In this document: positions 7,376 through 15,210 of the stretch, piece by piece
How positions within the stretch are numbered: position 1 is the stretch's first letter
Layout: the number at the start of each line of letters is the position of its first letter
Assembly (NCBI GenBank): GCA_021323155.1
Contig: JAJTCI010000002.1
Span: forward strand, 1 to 35,411
Source of the DNA: Chitinophagaceae bacterium
GTDB taxonomy: Bacteria > Bacteroidota > Bacteroidia > Chitinophagales > Chitinophagaceae
Direction: 5' to 3'
Length of the DNA stretch: 35,411 nt
The notes under the pieces: generated by a model
What the model was told of the DNA's origin: nothing
The model's database searches: none
Seen by the model: the letters and a program-made list of their open reading frames with translations, nothing else
Made by a program: the position numbers and the translations under genes

Positions 7376-8704
7376 ATGAGATCCATCCGGGTAATACTAT
7401 TCTGTATTGCTGTAAACACAATATCCCTGACCGCGATGAGTCAAAGCGACCCCATCGGCGACTTCAATCACTACTATATAAAGAGCATCGATAAGCTAAG
7501 AGTTTTGTATGGACACCGGGGCGTAACGTTTGCGTGCGATGATATACACGATCCGTATTTACAGGTGTCAGAAATGTTGCGTGCCTATAAACGCCAATAC
7601 GATCGGTTGGGTGTGCTTTTTTACAGCTACCAGGATGATTCGCTGCGGACCTGGCTCCTCAAAAAAGACGAGCTGTTTTATGAAGTGAGGCACCTGCCCC
7701 GGGAGGCGTTGATCGAGGCGGAAACCGACATAAGAAAGGCGCTAAAGGTCGACCTTTTACTGGCAGCCCGAGACGCAAAGAACAGAGGCCTGACGATCAA
7801 AACTAAAGACACTGTTGCAAGAAAAAGCCTGGAAGCCAGTATTCGAAAGGCCACGGAATATTTATTACCCGGCAGCATCGCAACTAACCTAAACGGTTTA
7901 AAACACCTGGTAGTTATTCCTGAATTCAACATCAGCCAGTTTCCGCTGTATTTGTTGCAACCATATCGTACAAATGCTTACCTGGTGGACAGCGTTTCCA
8001 TTTCCATTGCACCGCATCTTTGTAATCTTCGTTATGCGGTAGACCGGTACGGCGACCTCGTTGGAAGTGCACATTCGCTAAAACCTAAGAACCCGGTGAT
8101 CGTCGGCAACCCGGCGTTCACAAAAGATACGGGCTATAATCTCTCCCCGTTGCCCGGGGCGGAGAGTGAAGCCAGCACCATTGCTACAATGTTGAATGCA
8201 AGCGCACTGACGGGTAAAAATGCCACCATTTCTAAAATCCTTGAAGCCGCCAAGGAGTCTAACCTGCTCTATTTTGCGACGCATGGATACGCCGACCTAG
8301 AGAACGGTTTGGCCGGGAGTTTCCTGGCGTTTACACCAGATAGCATCAATGCAAAAGGACTATGGAACGCAAAAAGTATCCAGGAGCAAAATTTTGACGC
8401 CGGCATCTCGCTGGCTGTTCTTAGTGCCTGCCAGACTGGTGTGGGAAAACTTTATGACGCAGGCTTTATCGGCATTGGAAGGGCTTTTTACAAAGCGGGC
8501 ATCGATCATACCGTCATGAGTTTATGGAGCGTAGATGACGCTGCTACAAAAAAACTAATGACACGCTTTCTGAAAATACTCGTCGATGAAGACCTTTATT
8601 TTTATCCCGCCTCTCACCTTCGCAGGGCTATACTCGAATTCAAAAAAGAAGATCCCAATCCTGCACACTGGGCGCCATTCATGCTGTTCGGGTTTCCTTA
8701 TTAA
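7376..8704 (+). CDS. Secreted CHAT-domain protein
   Basis: 442 residues from ATG 7376, which gives a signal peptide (RSIRVILFCIAVNTISLTAMSQ); an earlier in-frame ATG at 7340 adds 12 unlikely residues. Residues 160-442 form a CHAT domain (caspase-like fold). The dyad is visible as H303 in YFATHG and C352 in LSACQTG, followed by the typical GRAFYKAGIDHTVMSLW block. The first 130 mature residues are helical, and no clear TPR repeats are seen although many CHAT proteins carry them. It is probably periplasmic and may be a protease or a scaffold; substrate unknown. Its end overlaps the convergent AlkA-like gene by 26 bp. Confidence 0.85.
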   Translation: MRSIRVILFCIAVNTISLTAMSQSDPIGDFNHYYIKSIDKLRVLYGHRGVTFACDDIHDPYLQVSEMLRAYKRQYDRLGVLFYSYQDDSLRTWLLKKDELFYEVRHLPREALIEAETDIRKALKVDLLLAARDAKNRGLTIKTKDTVARKSLEASIRKATEYLLPGSIATNLNGLKHLVVIPEFNISQFPLYLLQPYRTNAYLVDSVSISIAPHLCNLRYAVDRYGDLVGSAHSLKPKNPVIVGNPAFTKDTGYNLSPLPGAESEASTIATMLNASALTGKNATISKILEAAKESNLLYFATHGYADLENGLAGSFLAFTPDSINAKGLWNAKSIQEQNFDAGISLAVLSACQTGVGKLYDAGFIGIGRAFYKAGIDHTVMSLWSVDDAATKKLMTRFLKILVDEDLYFYPASHLRRAILEFKKEDPNPAHWAPFMLFGFPY

Positions 8705-9302
8705 CCTTGGGCGTATCCTTATACTTCCATAAATGCAGGCAGGCATAAGTCCGGTAGGGCTTCCATTTTTCCGAGAGCTTTATCATCTTCTCACGGAACT
8801 CTTTTTTGTTTGAATTATCGAGTCGATAAGTTTTAACCATCGCCTGTTGAATGCCGAGATCATCGGGGGCGAACACATCTTCTCTCCCGAGTGTGAACAT
8901 CAACAACATTTCGACGGTCCACCTTCCAACACCTTTTATCCGGGTGAGCATTTCAATGATCTCTTCATTGGGCATCGCCAGTAACTTCTTATCGGTGATC
9001 TTGTGCTCGATACAAAACCTGGCTACATTCTGCACGTAGCTCACCTTGGCATTGGAAAGCCCGATGCCGCGGAGCTTCTCAAAAGGTGTATCCAGCACCT
9101 GCTGGGGTTTGGGTTCCTTTCCCTTATACAGTTCTAAAAAACGCCGGTAAATTACCTGTGCCACTTTGGTGCTGAGTTGCTGGCTCATGATGCTTGCCAT
9201 CAGCCGAAGGGGAATATTCTTGTGCAACGTCAACTCGTGGACCTCACTGCCAAGGATCTTTGCAAGTTTTTTGTCTTTCTGTAAGTGGGCGATGTACTCC
9301 AT
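8679..9302 (-). CDS. AlkA-like DNA-3-methyladenine glycosylase (HhH-GPD)
   Basis: 207 residues, a compact HhH-GPD glycosylase of base-excision repair. The helix-hairpin-helix is LTRIKGVGRWTVEML (residues 119-133). The catalytic aspartate is D148 in FAPDDLGIQQA. IMSQQLSTKVA near residue 38 is the conserved opening helix. No C-terminal iron-sulphur cysteines are present, which separates it from endonuclease III and MutY. It removes alkylated purines in the AlkA family; the exact base range is unknown. It is divergent from the POT gene across the 139-bp leader region. Confidence 0.87.
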   Translation of the reverse strand: MEYIAHLQKDKKLAKILGSEVHELTLHKNIPLRLMASIMSQQLSTKVAQVIYRRFLELYKGKEPKPQQVLDTPFEKLRGIGLSNAKVSYVQNVARFCIEHKITDKKLLAMPNEEIIEMLTRIKGVGRWTVEMLLMFTLGREDVFAPDDLGIQQAMVKTYRLDNSNKKEFREKMIKLSEKWKPYRTYACLHLWKYKDTPKVNKETRTA

Positions 9303-9336
9303 GTCGGCAAGGTAGCCATTTGGGAAACAGGCTGGA

Positions 9337-9384
9337 AACCATCTATAGAAACACCGGATGCCGGGAGTGCCGGATGGTTTTTTT
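9337..9384 (+). terminator. Hairpin 1 with T7 tract in the POT leader
   Basis: AACCATC (9337-9343) pairs with GATGGTT (9373-9379), and inner CCGG segments (9354-9357, 9370-9373) can add pairs. A run of seven T (9378-9384) follows. It lies between divergent starts with no upstream plus-strand gene to terminate within 600 bp, so it may act inside a leader. Confidence 0.45.
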
Positions 9385-9414
9385 GGATACTTTTACCAGA
9401 GCGGCTCCTATTGA
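9358..9414 (+). CDS. Possible leader peptide before the POT transporter
   Basis: An 18-codon ORF reading MPGVPDGFFGYFYQSGSY then TGA. Six of 18 residues are Phe or Tyr, with FF-GYFY just ahead of the 5' arm of terminator hairpin 2, and the stop codon lies in that hairpin's loop. The layout recalls attenuation leader peptides of amino-acid operons. The TTT-TTT codons are also the T-tract of hairpin 1, so the richness could be coincidental. No clear ribosome binding site is visible, as is usual in this phylum. Confidence 0.25.
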   Translation: MPGVPDGFFGYFYQSGSY

Positions 9415-9426
9415 GCCGATTTTTTT
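9402..9426 (+). terminator. Strong intrinsic terminator 15 bp before the POT start codon
   Basis: CGGCTC-CTATT-GAGCCG (9402-9418) is a perfect 6-bp GC-rich stem followed by A and seven T (9420-9426). It faces the plus strand directly upstream of ATG 9442. GGAG/CCG at 9364-9372 could instead pair with CGGCTCC (9402-9408) leaving a two-base bulge, a possible antiterminator. Confidence 0.65.
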
Positions 9427-9441
9427 AAAACGACTACTTGT

Positions 9442-11076
9442 ATGTGGAAAAAACATCCTAAGGCCCTGCCCTTTCTTTTCTTTTCCGAAATGTGGGAGCG
9501 CTTCGGTTACTACCTGATGATCGGCATCTTCACGCTTTACCTTAAAGACGTGAAAGAGGGTTTCTCGATGACGGAAGCAGAGTCGGCGGACCTCTATGGA
9601 ACCTTTATCGGGCTCGTGTTCCTGACGCCTTTCCTGGGCGGGCTGTTGGCCGACAGGTATCTTGGGTACAGGAGATCGATCATCATCGGAGGGCTTATGA
9701 TGGGCGCGGGTTATTGCCTGATGGCCGTGCACAGCCTGCCGATGTTGTATGTCTCGATGACACTCGTGATCATCGGTAACGGCTTCTTCAAACCGAACAT
9801 TTCCACTTTGCTTGGGAACGTTTACACAACGCCGCAGTATGTGCATCAAAAAGATGACGGGTATAATATCTTCTACATGGGTATTAACATCGGCGCCTTT
9901 ATCTGTAACTTCTTCGGTGCTGCCTTGTACAATATATTTAACTGGGGTACGGCATTCATGGCCGCGGGCGTGGGCATGTTCATCGGGGTGATCATATTTA
10001 TGATCGGTACCAAACATTACAAAGCTTTTGATATCAGGAAAGGCGTTGGTCCCAACGATATGTCCATGACCCGTATCACGTCCTTGATCCTTATACCGGC
10101 TGTTGTTGCCGGTGCAATCGGCTGGTTACTTCCGGGCTCTTTATTCGGATCCGACTCTACCGACGCGTTCATCTTCGCCTGTATCCCGGTGATAATTTTC
10201 TATTCAACGTTATATTTTAAGGCTCCTGCGGAGGACAAGAGGCCCATTGCTGCCCTGCTGGCAATATTCGCCGTTGTTGTGTTGTTCTGGGCCGTGTTCA
10301 AACAAAATGGTTCCGCCTTGAATACCTGGGCTGACCGCTATACAGACAGGGAAGTAAAGGGACTGGCAAGTGACGCCTTTTCTGGTTTGAAGATCGCGGA
10401 TACACTGTATTACAAAAAAGATTCCGTGGCGGTATATGATGAATTGTTCAGGCTGCAGCGCAACGCGGAAGGCAAGGCGATCAAAGAAATAAATTACCCG
10501 CCTTATTTCAGGAATATGGCAGCGGATGCACGTCCGGCGGACGGGGGGTTTGCAGTACTTTGGGCAACTAACCTGAGCCAATCGATCAACCCGGGCTGGG
10601 TAATACTTTTAACTCCTTTGATAGTCGCATTCTTTGCCTTCCTGAGACGAAGAAATAAAGAACCTTCTACAGCGACCAAGATCGCGTTTGGGTTGCTCAT
10701 TTCGGGATTATCCGCATTGGTGATGGTCGCTGCCGTTTATGCGAATAACAACGGTGCCGAGAAGGCGAGCGTGTTATGGCTGATGGCAGGATATGGTGTG
10801 ATAACGATCGGAGAATTGTTATTGAGTCCAATGGGACTGTCACTTGTTTCGAAGCTCAGCCCTGTACGGATCACCTCGTTGATGATGGGCGGATGGTTCG
10901 TATCCACTTCAATTGGAAATAAACTTTCCGGTGTACTGGCGAGTATGTGGGACACCTATGAAGACAAGAAGAATTATTTCCTCCTGAATTTCATACTGCT
11001 CATGTTTGCAGCGGTGCTCTGCTTCGCTATGCTGAAATGGCTGAACCGGATCATGAAGGAAAAGGGAATCCAGTAA
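9442..11076 (+). CDS. POT family (PTR2) proton-coupled oligopeptide transporter
   Basis: 544 residues with about 12-14 membrane helices. It has the proton-coupling motif E16-M-W-E19-R20-FGYY in helix 1, followed by FxGGLLADRYLGYRRS between helices 2 and 3 and by FFKPNIST, all hallmarks of the POT/PTR2 branch of the major facilitator superfamily. It imports di- and tripeptides with protons across the inner membrane. A hydrophilic insert at about residues 290-360 (ADRYTDREVKGL to FRNMAADARP) is common in Bacteroidota members. The next gene encodes an OPT transporter, separated by a terminator. Expression may be controlled by the unusual leader upstream. Confidence 0.93.
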   Translation: MWKKHPKALPFLFFSEMWERFGYYLMIGIFTLYLKDVKEGFSMTEAESADLYGTFIGLVFLTPFLGGLLADRYLGYRRSIIIGGLMMGAGYCLMAVHSLPMLYVSMTLVIIGNGFFKPNISTLLGNVYTTPQYVHQKDDGYNIFYMGINIGAFICNFFGAALYNIFNWGTAFMAAGVGMFIGVIIFMIGTKHYKAFDIRKGVGPNDMSMTRITSLILIPAVVAGAIGWLLPGSLFGSDSTDAFIFACIPVIIFYSTLYFKAPAEDKRPIAALLAIFAVVVLFWAVFKQNGSALNTWADRYTDREVKGLASDAFSGLKIADTLYYKKDSVAVYDELFRLQRNAEGKAIKEINYPPYFRNMAADARPADGGFAVLWATNLSQSINPGWVILLTPLIVAFFAFLRRRNKEPSTATKIAFGLLISGLSALVMVAAVYANNNGAEKASVLWLMAGYGVITIGELLLSPMGLSLVSKLSPVRITSLMMGGWFVSTSIGNKLSGVLASMWDTYEDKKNYFLLNFILLMFAAVLCFAMLKWLNRIMKEKGIQ

Positions 11077-11095
11077 CTGATATACGCGATTATTG

Positions 11096-11124
11096 AAAGG
11101 CGGTGAGCAATCATCGCCTTTTTT
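11096..11124 (+). terminator. Terminator between the POT and OPT genes
   Basis: Stem AAAGGCGGTGA / TCATCGCCTTT with one G-T pair and loop GCAA (11096-11121), followed by further T residues. It lies 20 bp after the POT stop, so the OPT gene probably has its own promoter in the T-rich segment 11122-11156. Confidence 0.75.
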
Positions 11125-11156
11125 GTTTTATTTTTATTTTAACCAAAATCAACCAA

Positions 11157-13244
11157 ATGGCGGAGCAAAAACGTTTTAAACCTTTCATTGCGGATGACGC
11201 GAGAGTAAAGGAGTTTACCGTTAAGTCCATCGTGATGGGCAGTATCTTCGGTATCATCTTCGGTGCAGCAACCGTTTACCTGGCGCTTAAAGCCGGCCTC
11301 ACCGTCTCGGCCTCTATCCCGATCGCTGTTATTGCCATCACTCTCGGCCGCAGGTTTCTAAAGACTACAATACTGGAGAACAACATTATCCAGACCACGG
11401 GGTCGGCTGGGGAAAGTGTGGCTGCAGGCGTTGTGTTTACGCTTCCTGGCTTTTTGTTCCTGAGTGACCCGGAAAGCGCCAGTTTCTTCAACTACATGAC
11501 GATCTTAACGCTCGCCATTTTCGGAGGGATCCTCGGCACACTGATGATGATACCGCTGCGCCGTTCACTCATCGTTAAAGAACATGGCATCCTGCCTTAT
11601 CCCGAAGGAACGGCTTGTGGTGACGTGTTGATCGCCGGTGAAAAAGGCGGCGACTTCGCTAAGACGGCTTTCTGGGGGCTTGGCTTCGCCTTCGCGTATG
11701 CCTTACTTCAAAAAGTTTTTCACGTGGTCGCCGAGGTGCCGCATTTCATGACGCAGCAGGCGAACAAGTATTTTCCATCCGCGCGGGTAAGTGGAGAAAT
11801 CACACCCGAATATTTGGGTGTGGGTTATATCATTGGGCCGAAGATCGGTGGCGTACTGGTAGCAGGTGGCGTGTTCGCCTGGCTGGTGGCGATTCCTTTA
11901 CTTGCTTCGCTCGTGCCACCGGAAGTGATCGCAGCGCAACAGGTTAAACTTGGTTATATGGCCAATATGACCGCAGTGGGCGGAAAGGGGGGCTGGGACC
12001 CGGTAGCAAAGACCTTTACCGATTATTCCGCCGCGATCTATTACGCGTATATCAGGCAGATCGGCGCCGGCGCAGTGGCGGCGGGTGGATTCATCACACT
12101 CATCAAAACAATTCCCACGATCATTTCATCTTTCAAAGGAAGCATTAGCTCATTGAAAAAATCGAAGGATGCTGGTGATAACGTAATACCAAGAACCGAA
12201 AGAGACCTGTCCATAAAAATTGTCGGCATCGGTAGCCTCGTACTAATCCTGTTGATGACTGTTCTTCCACAGGTCCCGGGTGACAGCATCGCGAGTAAGC
12301 TTCTTCTCGGCATTCTCGTGATCATCTTCGGCGCATTCTTCGTTACCGTTTCATCAAGGATCGTTGGCTTGATCGGTTCTTCGAATAACCCGATCAGCGG
12401 AATGACCATCGCGACGCTGATGGGAACATGTTTAATATTCATTGCAGTTGGATGGACTGGAAAAGCGTATGAGCCTATGGCCCTGGTGGTGGGTGGTATG
12501 ATCTGTATCGCCGCAGCGAATGCTGGCGCCACTTCCCAGGACCTAAAGAGCGGGTACATAGTGGGGGCCACGCCGAAATACCAACAGATTGCTTTGTTTA
12601 TAGGTGTGATCGTTTCGTCCATCGTAATTGGGCTCACCGTTAAGTTTCTCGATCAGCCAACTGCAGCTATGTTGCAAGCTGATCCTACCATGAAGCACGC
12701 GATCGGAAGCGCTGCCTATCCCGCACCACAGGGAACGCTGATGGCCACGCTGGCAAAAGGCATCTTGTCCTTTAATCTCGATTGGCAGTTTGTACTGGTA
12801 GGCGTCTTCCTGGCTATCGTAATGGAGCTTTGCGGTATCAAGTCGCTGAGCTTCGCAGTAGGCGCTTATCTCCCGCTTTCTACAACACTTCCGATCTTTA
12901 TAGGCAGTGCGATCAGGGGAATCGTCACCTGGAAGAAATTGAAAAAAGATGAGTCGCTCGCTGAAGAAGAGGAATTGGGTAAAGGAAATTTATTTGCGAC
13001 GGGCCTGGTAGCAGGCGGCGCCGTTGCCGGTGTAGTGGTCGCCGGGTTTGCAGGGTTTGATACGACAGCAGCCTGGCTTGCCAGCGTGAACGCAGAGCAT
13101 GGCATATCGAAATCGCTTGGCCAGGGAGGTTATTTCATCCTGGGCACTTTGTTCTTTGCCTTTATTTGTTATGTACTTTACCGCGTGGCGATGAAAAAAG
13201 ACAAGAATCTCTCAACGCCCGACACCAACCAACCAAGAATGTAG
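11157..13244 (+). CDS. OPT family oligopeptide transporter
   Basis: 695 residues from ATG 11157; the frame runs up to 11103 through the terminator, so the earlier start is rejected. It is an integral membrane protein with about 14-16 helices. The N-terminal KEFTVKSIVMGSIFGIIFGAATVYLALKAGLTVSASIP block, NNIIQTTGSAGESVAAGV, and the ILPYPEGTACGDVL motif are diagnostic of the OPT family. Family members import oligopeptides or metal chelates (iron-siderophore in YSL types), and the cargo is not evident here. Placement after a POT gene suggests peptide uptake. A strong bidirectional terminator follows. Confidence 0.9.
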   Translation: MAEQKRFKPFIADDARVKEFTVKSIVMGSIFGIIFGAATVYLALKAGLTVSASIPIAVIAITLGRRFLKTTILENNIIQTTGSAGESVAAGVVFTLPGFLFLSDPESASFFNYMTILTLAIFGGILGTLMMIPLRRSLIVKEHGILPYPEGTACGDVLIAGEKGGDFAKTAFWGLGFAFAYALLQKVFHVVAEVPHFMTQQANKYFPSARVSGEITPEYLGVGYIIGPKIGGVLVAGGVFAWLVAIPLLASLVPPEVIAAQQVKLGYMANMTAVGGKGGWDPVAKTFTDYSAAIYYAYIRQIGAGAVAAGGFITLIKTIPTIISSFKGSISSLKKSKDAGDNVIPRTERDLSIKIVGIGSLVLILLMTVLPQVPGDSIASKLLLGILVIIFGAFFVTVSSRIVGLIGSSNNPISGMTIATLMGTCLIFIAVGWTGKAYEPMALVVGGMICIAAANAGATSQDLKSGYIVGATPKYQQIALFIGVIVSSIVIGLTVKFLDQPTAAMLQADPTMKHAIGSAAYPAPQGTLMATLAKGILSFNLDWQFVLVGVFLAIVMELCGIKSLSFAVGAYLPLSTTLPIFIGSAIRGIVTWKKLKKDESLAEEEELGKGNLFATGLVAGGAVAGVVVAGFAGFDTTAAWLASVNAEHGISKSLGQGGYFILGTLFFAFICYVLYRVAMKKDKNLSTPDTNQPRM

Positions 13245-13265
13245 CACACAAGCATAACAAACAAA

Positions 13266-13296
13266 AAAGCCCCGCAATGCGGGGCTTTAATTTTTT
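13266..13296. terminator. Bidirectional terminator between the OPT gene and the symporter operon
   Basis: Perfect 10-bp stem AAAGCCCCGC/GCGGGGCTTT with loop AAT (13266-13288). There is T-rich sequence to the right for the plus strand and an A-run at 13263-13268 that serves the minus strand. It separates two convergent transcripts. Confidence 0.88.
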
Positions 13297-13302
13297 AGAA
13301 GC

Positions 13303-13509
13303 TCATTCTTCAAGCAATTCATCATCGGCGTCTTTTACAAAAGACAGGATGATCATCGAAACACCGAAGATGATAAAGGTGATGCCACACCAGCGGTTGA
13401 TGTTTTTCGCCGCCACGCTGTCAGTGGTGAAGCTGTACCCGATCAGCAATAACGCCACCACCGAAAAGAAGAGTCCTATCACAAATCTCAGGTCAAGTAT
13501 CTTATTCAT
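13303..13509 (-). CDS. Small membrane protein next to the SSS symporter
   Basis: 68 residues with two predicted membrane helices (residues 8-27 and 41-58) and an acidic C-terminus (KDADDELLEE). It starts 10 bp after the symporter stop and ends at the shared terminator, so it is the last gene of the galactan operon. No family is recognised. Small two-helix partners of sodium:solute symporters are known elsewhere (for example YjcH beside ActP and YhdT beside PanF), so an accessory role is plausible but unproven. Confidence 0.7.
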   Translation of the reverse strand: MNKILDLRFVIGLFFSVVALLLIGYSFTTDSVAAKNINRWCGITFIIFGVSMIILSFVKDADDELLEE

Positions 13510-13519
13510 ATAATATGAT

Positions 13520-15172
13520 TTAGTAGAAGATGATGTTTAATACGATCGTCGCGATCAAAACAATGATGCCCAGCCACAAAGGATTTTTATACCAGCGCTT
13601 GTCGGGGTCGGTCTGTCGTGGCGTTAAGCTGTACACGAGCCCAACCAGTTCATCCTTCGCTTTGGGCTTCGTGACAAAGCTGAGCACCATCGTTACGACA
13701 AAGCACACTACGAAAGCAATCCACGCGATATTGAAAGCCTGGCCTGTTCCCGATTGGAAGGTATGCAGGTTATCGATCCATCCGCCTTTTCCTTCCGCGA
13801 CCGTGAGCCCGTGTGTAAGCGCCGCACTCGCCGTTCCCGCGATCAACCCCCAGAACGCCGCATGCCCTGTCGTTCTCCTCCAGAACATACCGAGGAAGAA
13901 TGTTGCAAATAACGGCGCATTCACAAACCCGAACACGAGTTGCAAAAGGTCCATGATGCTATTAAAGCCCTGTGCTACATAAGCAGTGGCAATGGAAGCC
14001 AGTATTCCAACGACCGTTGTCGCCTTACCTACGTTGAGATAATGTTTTTCAGAAGCGTTCTTCTTTATATGTGATTGGTAAATATCAAACGTCCACACTG
14101 TATTGAACGCCGTCACATTCCCGGCCATACCGCTCATGAACGAAGCGATGAGGGCGGTGATTCCAACACCCAGTATCCCGCTCGGGTATAATTGTTCGAG
14201 CAGCTTTGGCAAGACCATGTTATAATTGGTCTGCCCGCTTTCCGTCAGCGGAAGATCAAAAGCCGCGGACTGGGTTTGCAAGGCAAGTATGATGATACCC
14301 GGGAGTATCACGATCAAAGGCATCAGTATTTTTGGAACAGCCGCGATGATCGGTGTGCGTCTCGCTTCGTTGAGATTTCGCGATATCATCGCACGTTGCA
14401 CTACGAGAAAATCTGTACACCAGTAACCGAAGGCTAGCACGAAGCCGAGACCAAAGACCATGGCAAAAGCATCCACGCCCATCGGGTTGCCGGCGGGGCT
14501 GTCCATCCCTTTCCATAGATGCAGTTTTGCATTGTCAACGTTGGCGACAATCCCTTCCCAGCCACCTGCTTTTTGTAACCCGAGGTAAACAAGTGGCGCG
14601 ATGCCCAGGACGATCAGGAAGAACTGCAACACCTCGTTATATACGGCGCTCGTCAGCCCACCCAGGTAGGTGTATATTAAAACAATACCCGCGGCGATCC
14701 ACACAGACAAGTGAAAGTCCCAACCAAGTATCACCTGCATCAGCATGGCCAATGCATACAAGGAAATACCAGACGAGAAGACTGTCATGGCGGCAAACGT
14801 AATTGCGTTAAATGTCCGGGTCTTTTCATCGAAACGAAGTTTGAGGTATTCCGGTACGCTGCGTGCCTTGCTGCCATAGTAAAACGGCATCATGTAAATA
14901 CCCAGGAATACCATGGCAAAGGCAGCCCCCAGCCAGTAAAAGTGGGCGGTATAGAGGCCGTATTTCGCCCCGCTAGCAGCCATCCCCAATACTTCCTGCG
15001 CGCCGAGGTTAGCGGAAATAAAAGCGAGCGAAGTGATCCACAGCGGGATACTGCGGTTACTCATCAGAAAGTCGTTACCGGTTTTTACCCGTCGTTTCAA
15101 CAGGAACCCGATGCCTATAACAAAAAAGAAATAGATGGCAATGATCAGGTAATCTACAATCTCTAGTTTCAT
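13520..15172 (-). CDS. Sodium/sugar symporter (SSS family, SGLT-like)
   Basis: 550 residues with about 14 membrane helices, in the sodium:solute symporter family. The features ANLGAQEVLGMAASGAKYGL in helix 2, RSVPEYLKLRF, the GGLTSAVYNEVLQF signature, and LGFVLAFGYWCTDFLVVQRA are those of the sugar branch that includes vSGLT. It carries a hexose with sodium across the inner membrane; next to galactan enzymes and galK, galactose is the likely cargo. It lies 38 bp behind the GH2-GH53 gene. Confidence 0.88.
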   Translation of the reverse strand: MKLEIVDYLIIAIYFFFVIGIGFLLKRRVKTGNDFLMSNRSIPLWITSLAFISANLGAQEVLGMAASGAKYGLYTAHFYWLGAAFAMVFLGIYMMPFYYGSKARSVPEYLKLRFDEKTRTFNAITFAAMTVFSSGISLYALAMLMQVILGWDFHLSVWIAAGIVLIYTYLGGLTSAVYNEVLQFFLIVLGIAPLVYLGLQKAGGWEGIVANVDNAKLHLWKGMDSPAGNPMGVDAFAMVFGLGFVLAFGYWCTDFLVVQRAMISRNLNEARRTPIIAAVPKILMPLIVILPGIIILALQTQSAAFDLPLTESGQTNYNMVLPKLLEQLYPSGILGVGITALIASFMSGMAGNVTAFNTVWTFDIYQSHIKKNASEKHYLNVGKATTVVGILASIATAYVAQGFNSIMDLLQLVFGFVNAPLFATFFLGMFWRRTTGHAAFWGLIAGTASAALTHGLTVAEGKGGWIDNLHTFQSGTGQAFNIAWIAFVVCFVVTMVLSFVTKPKAKDELVGLVYSLTPRQTDPDKRWYKNPLWLGIIVLIATIVLNIIFY

Positions 15173-15210
15173 ACAGCAGTTGGGTTAGTGAGTATAATTT
15201 TACGGCGGAG

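Noticed and set aside
9343..10017. 224-residue minus-strand ORF opposite the POT gene
   Set aside because: It is antisense to the well-supported transporter, with a composition rich in His, Arg and Asp typical of a shadow frame, and no family resemblance.
12041..12637. 198-residue minus-strand ORF inside the OPT gene
   Set aside because: A shadow of a hydrophobic coding region; no recognisable family.
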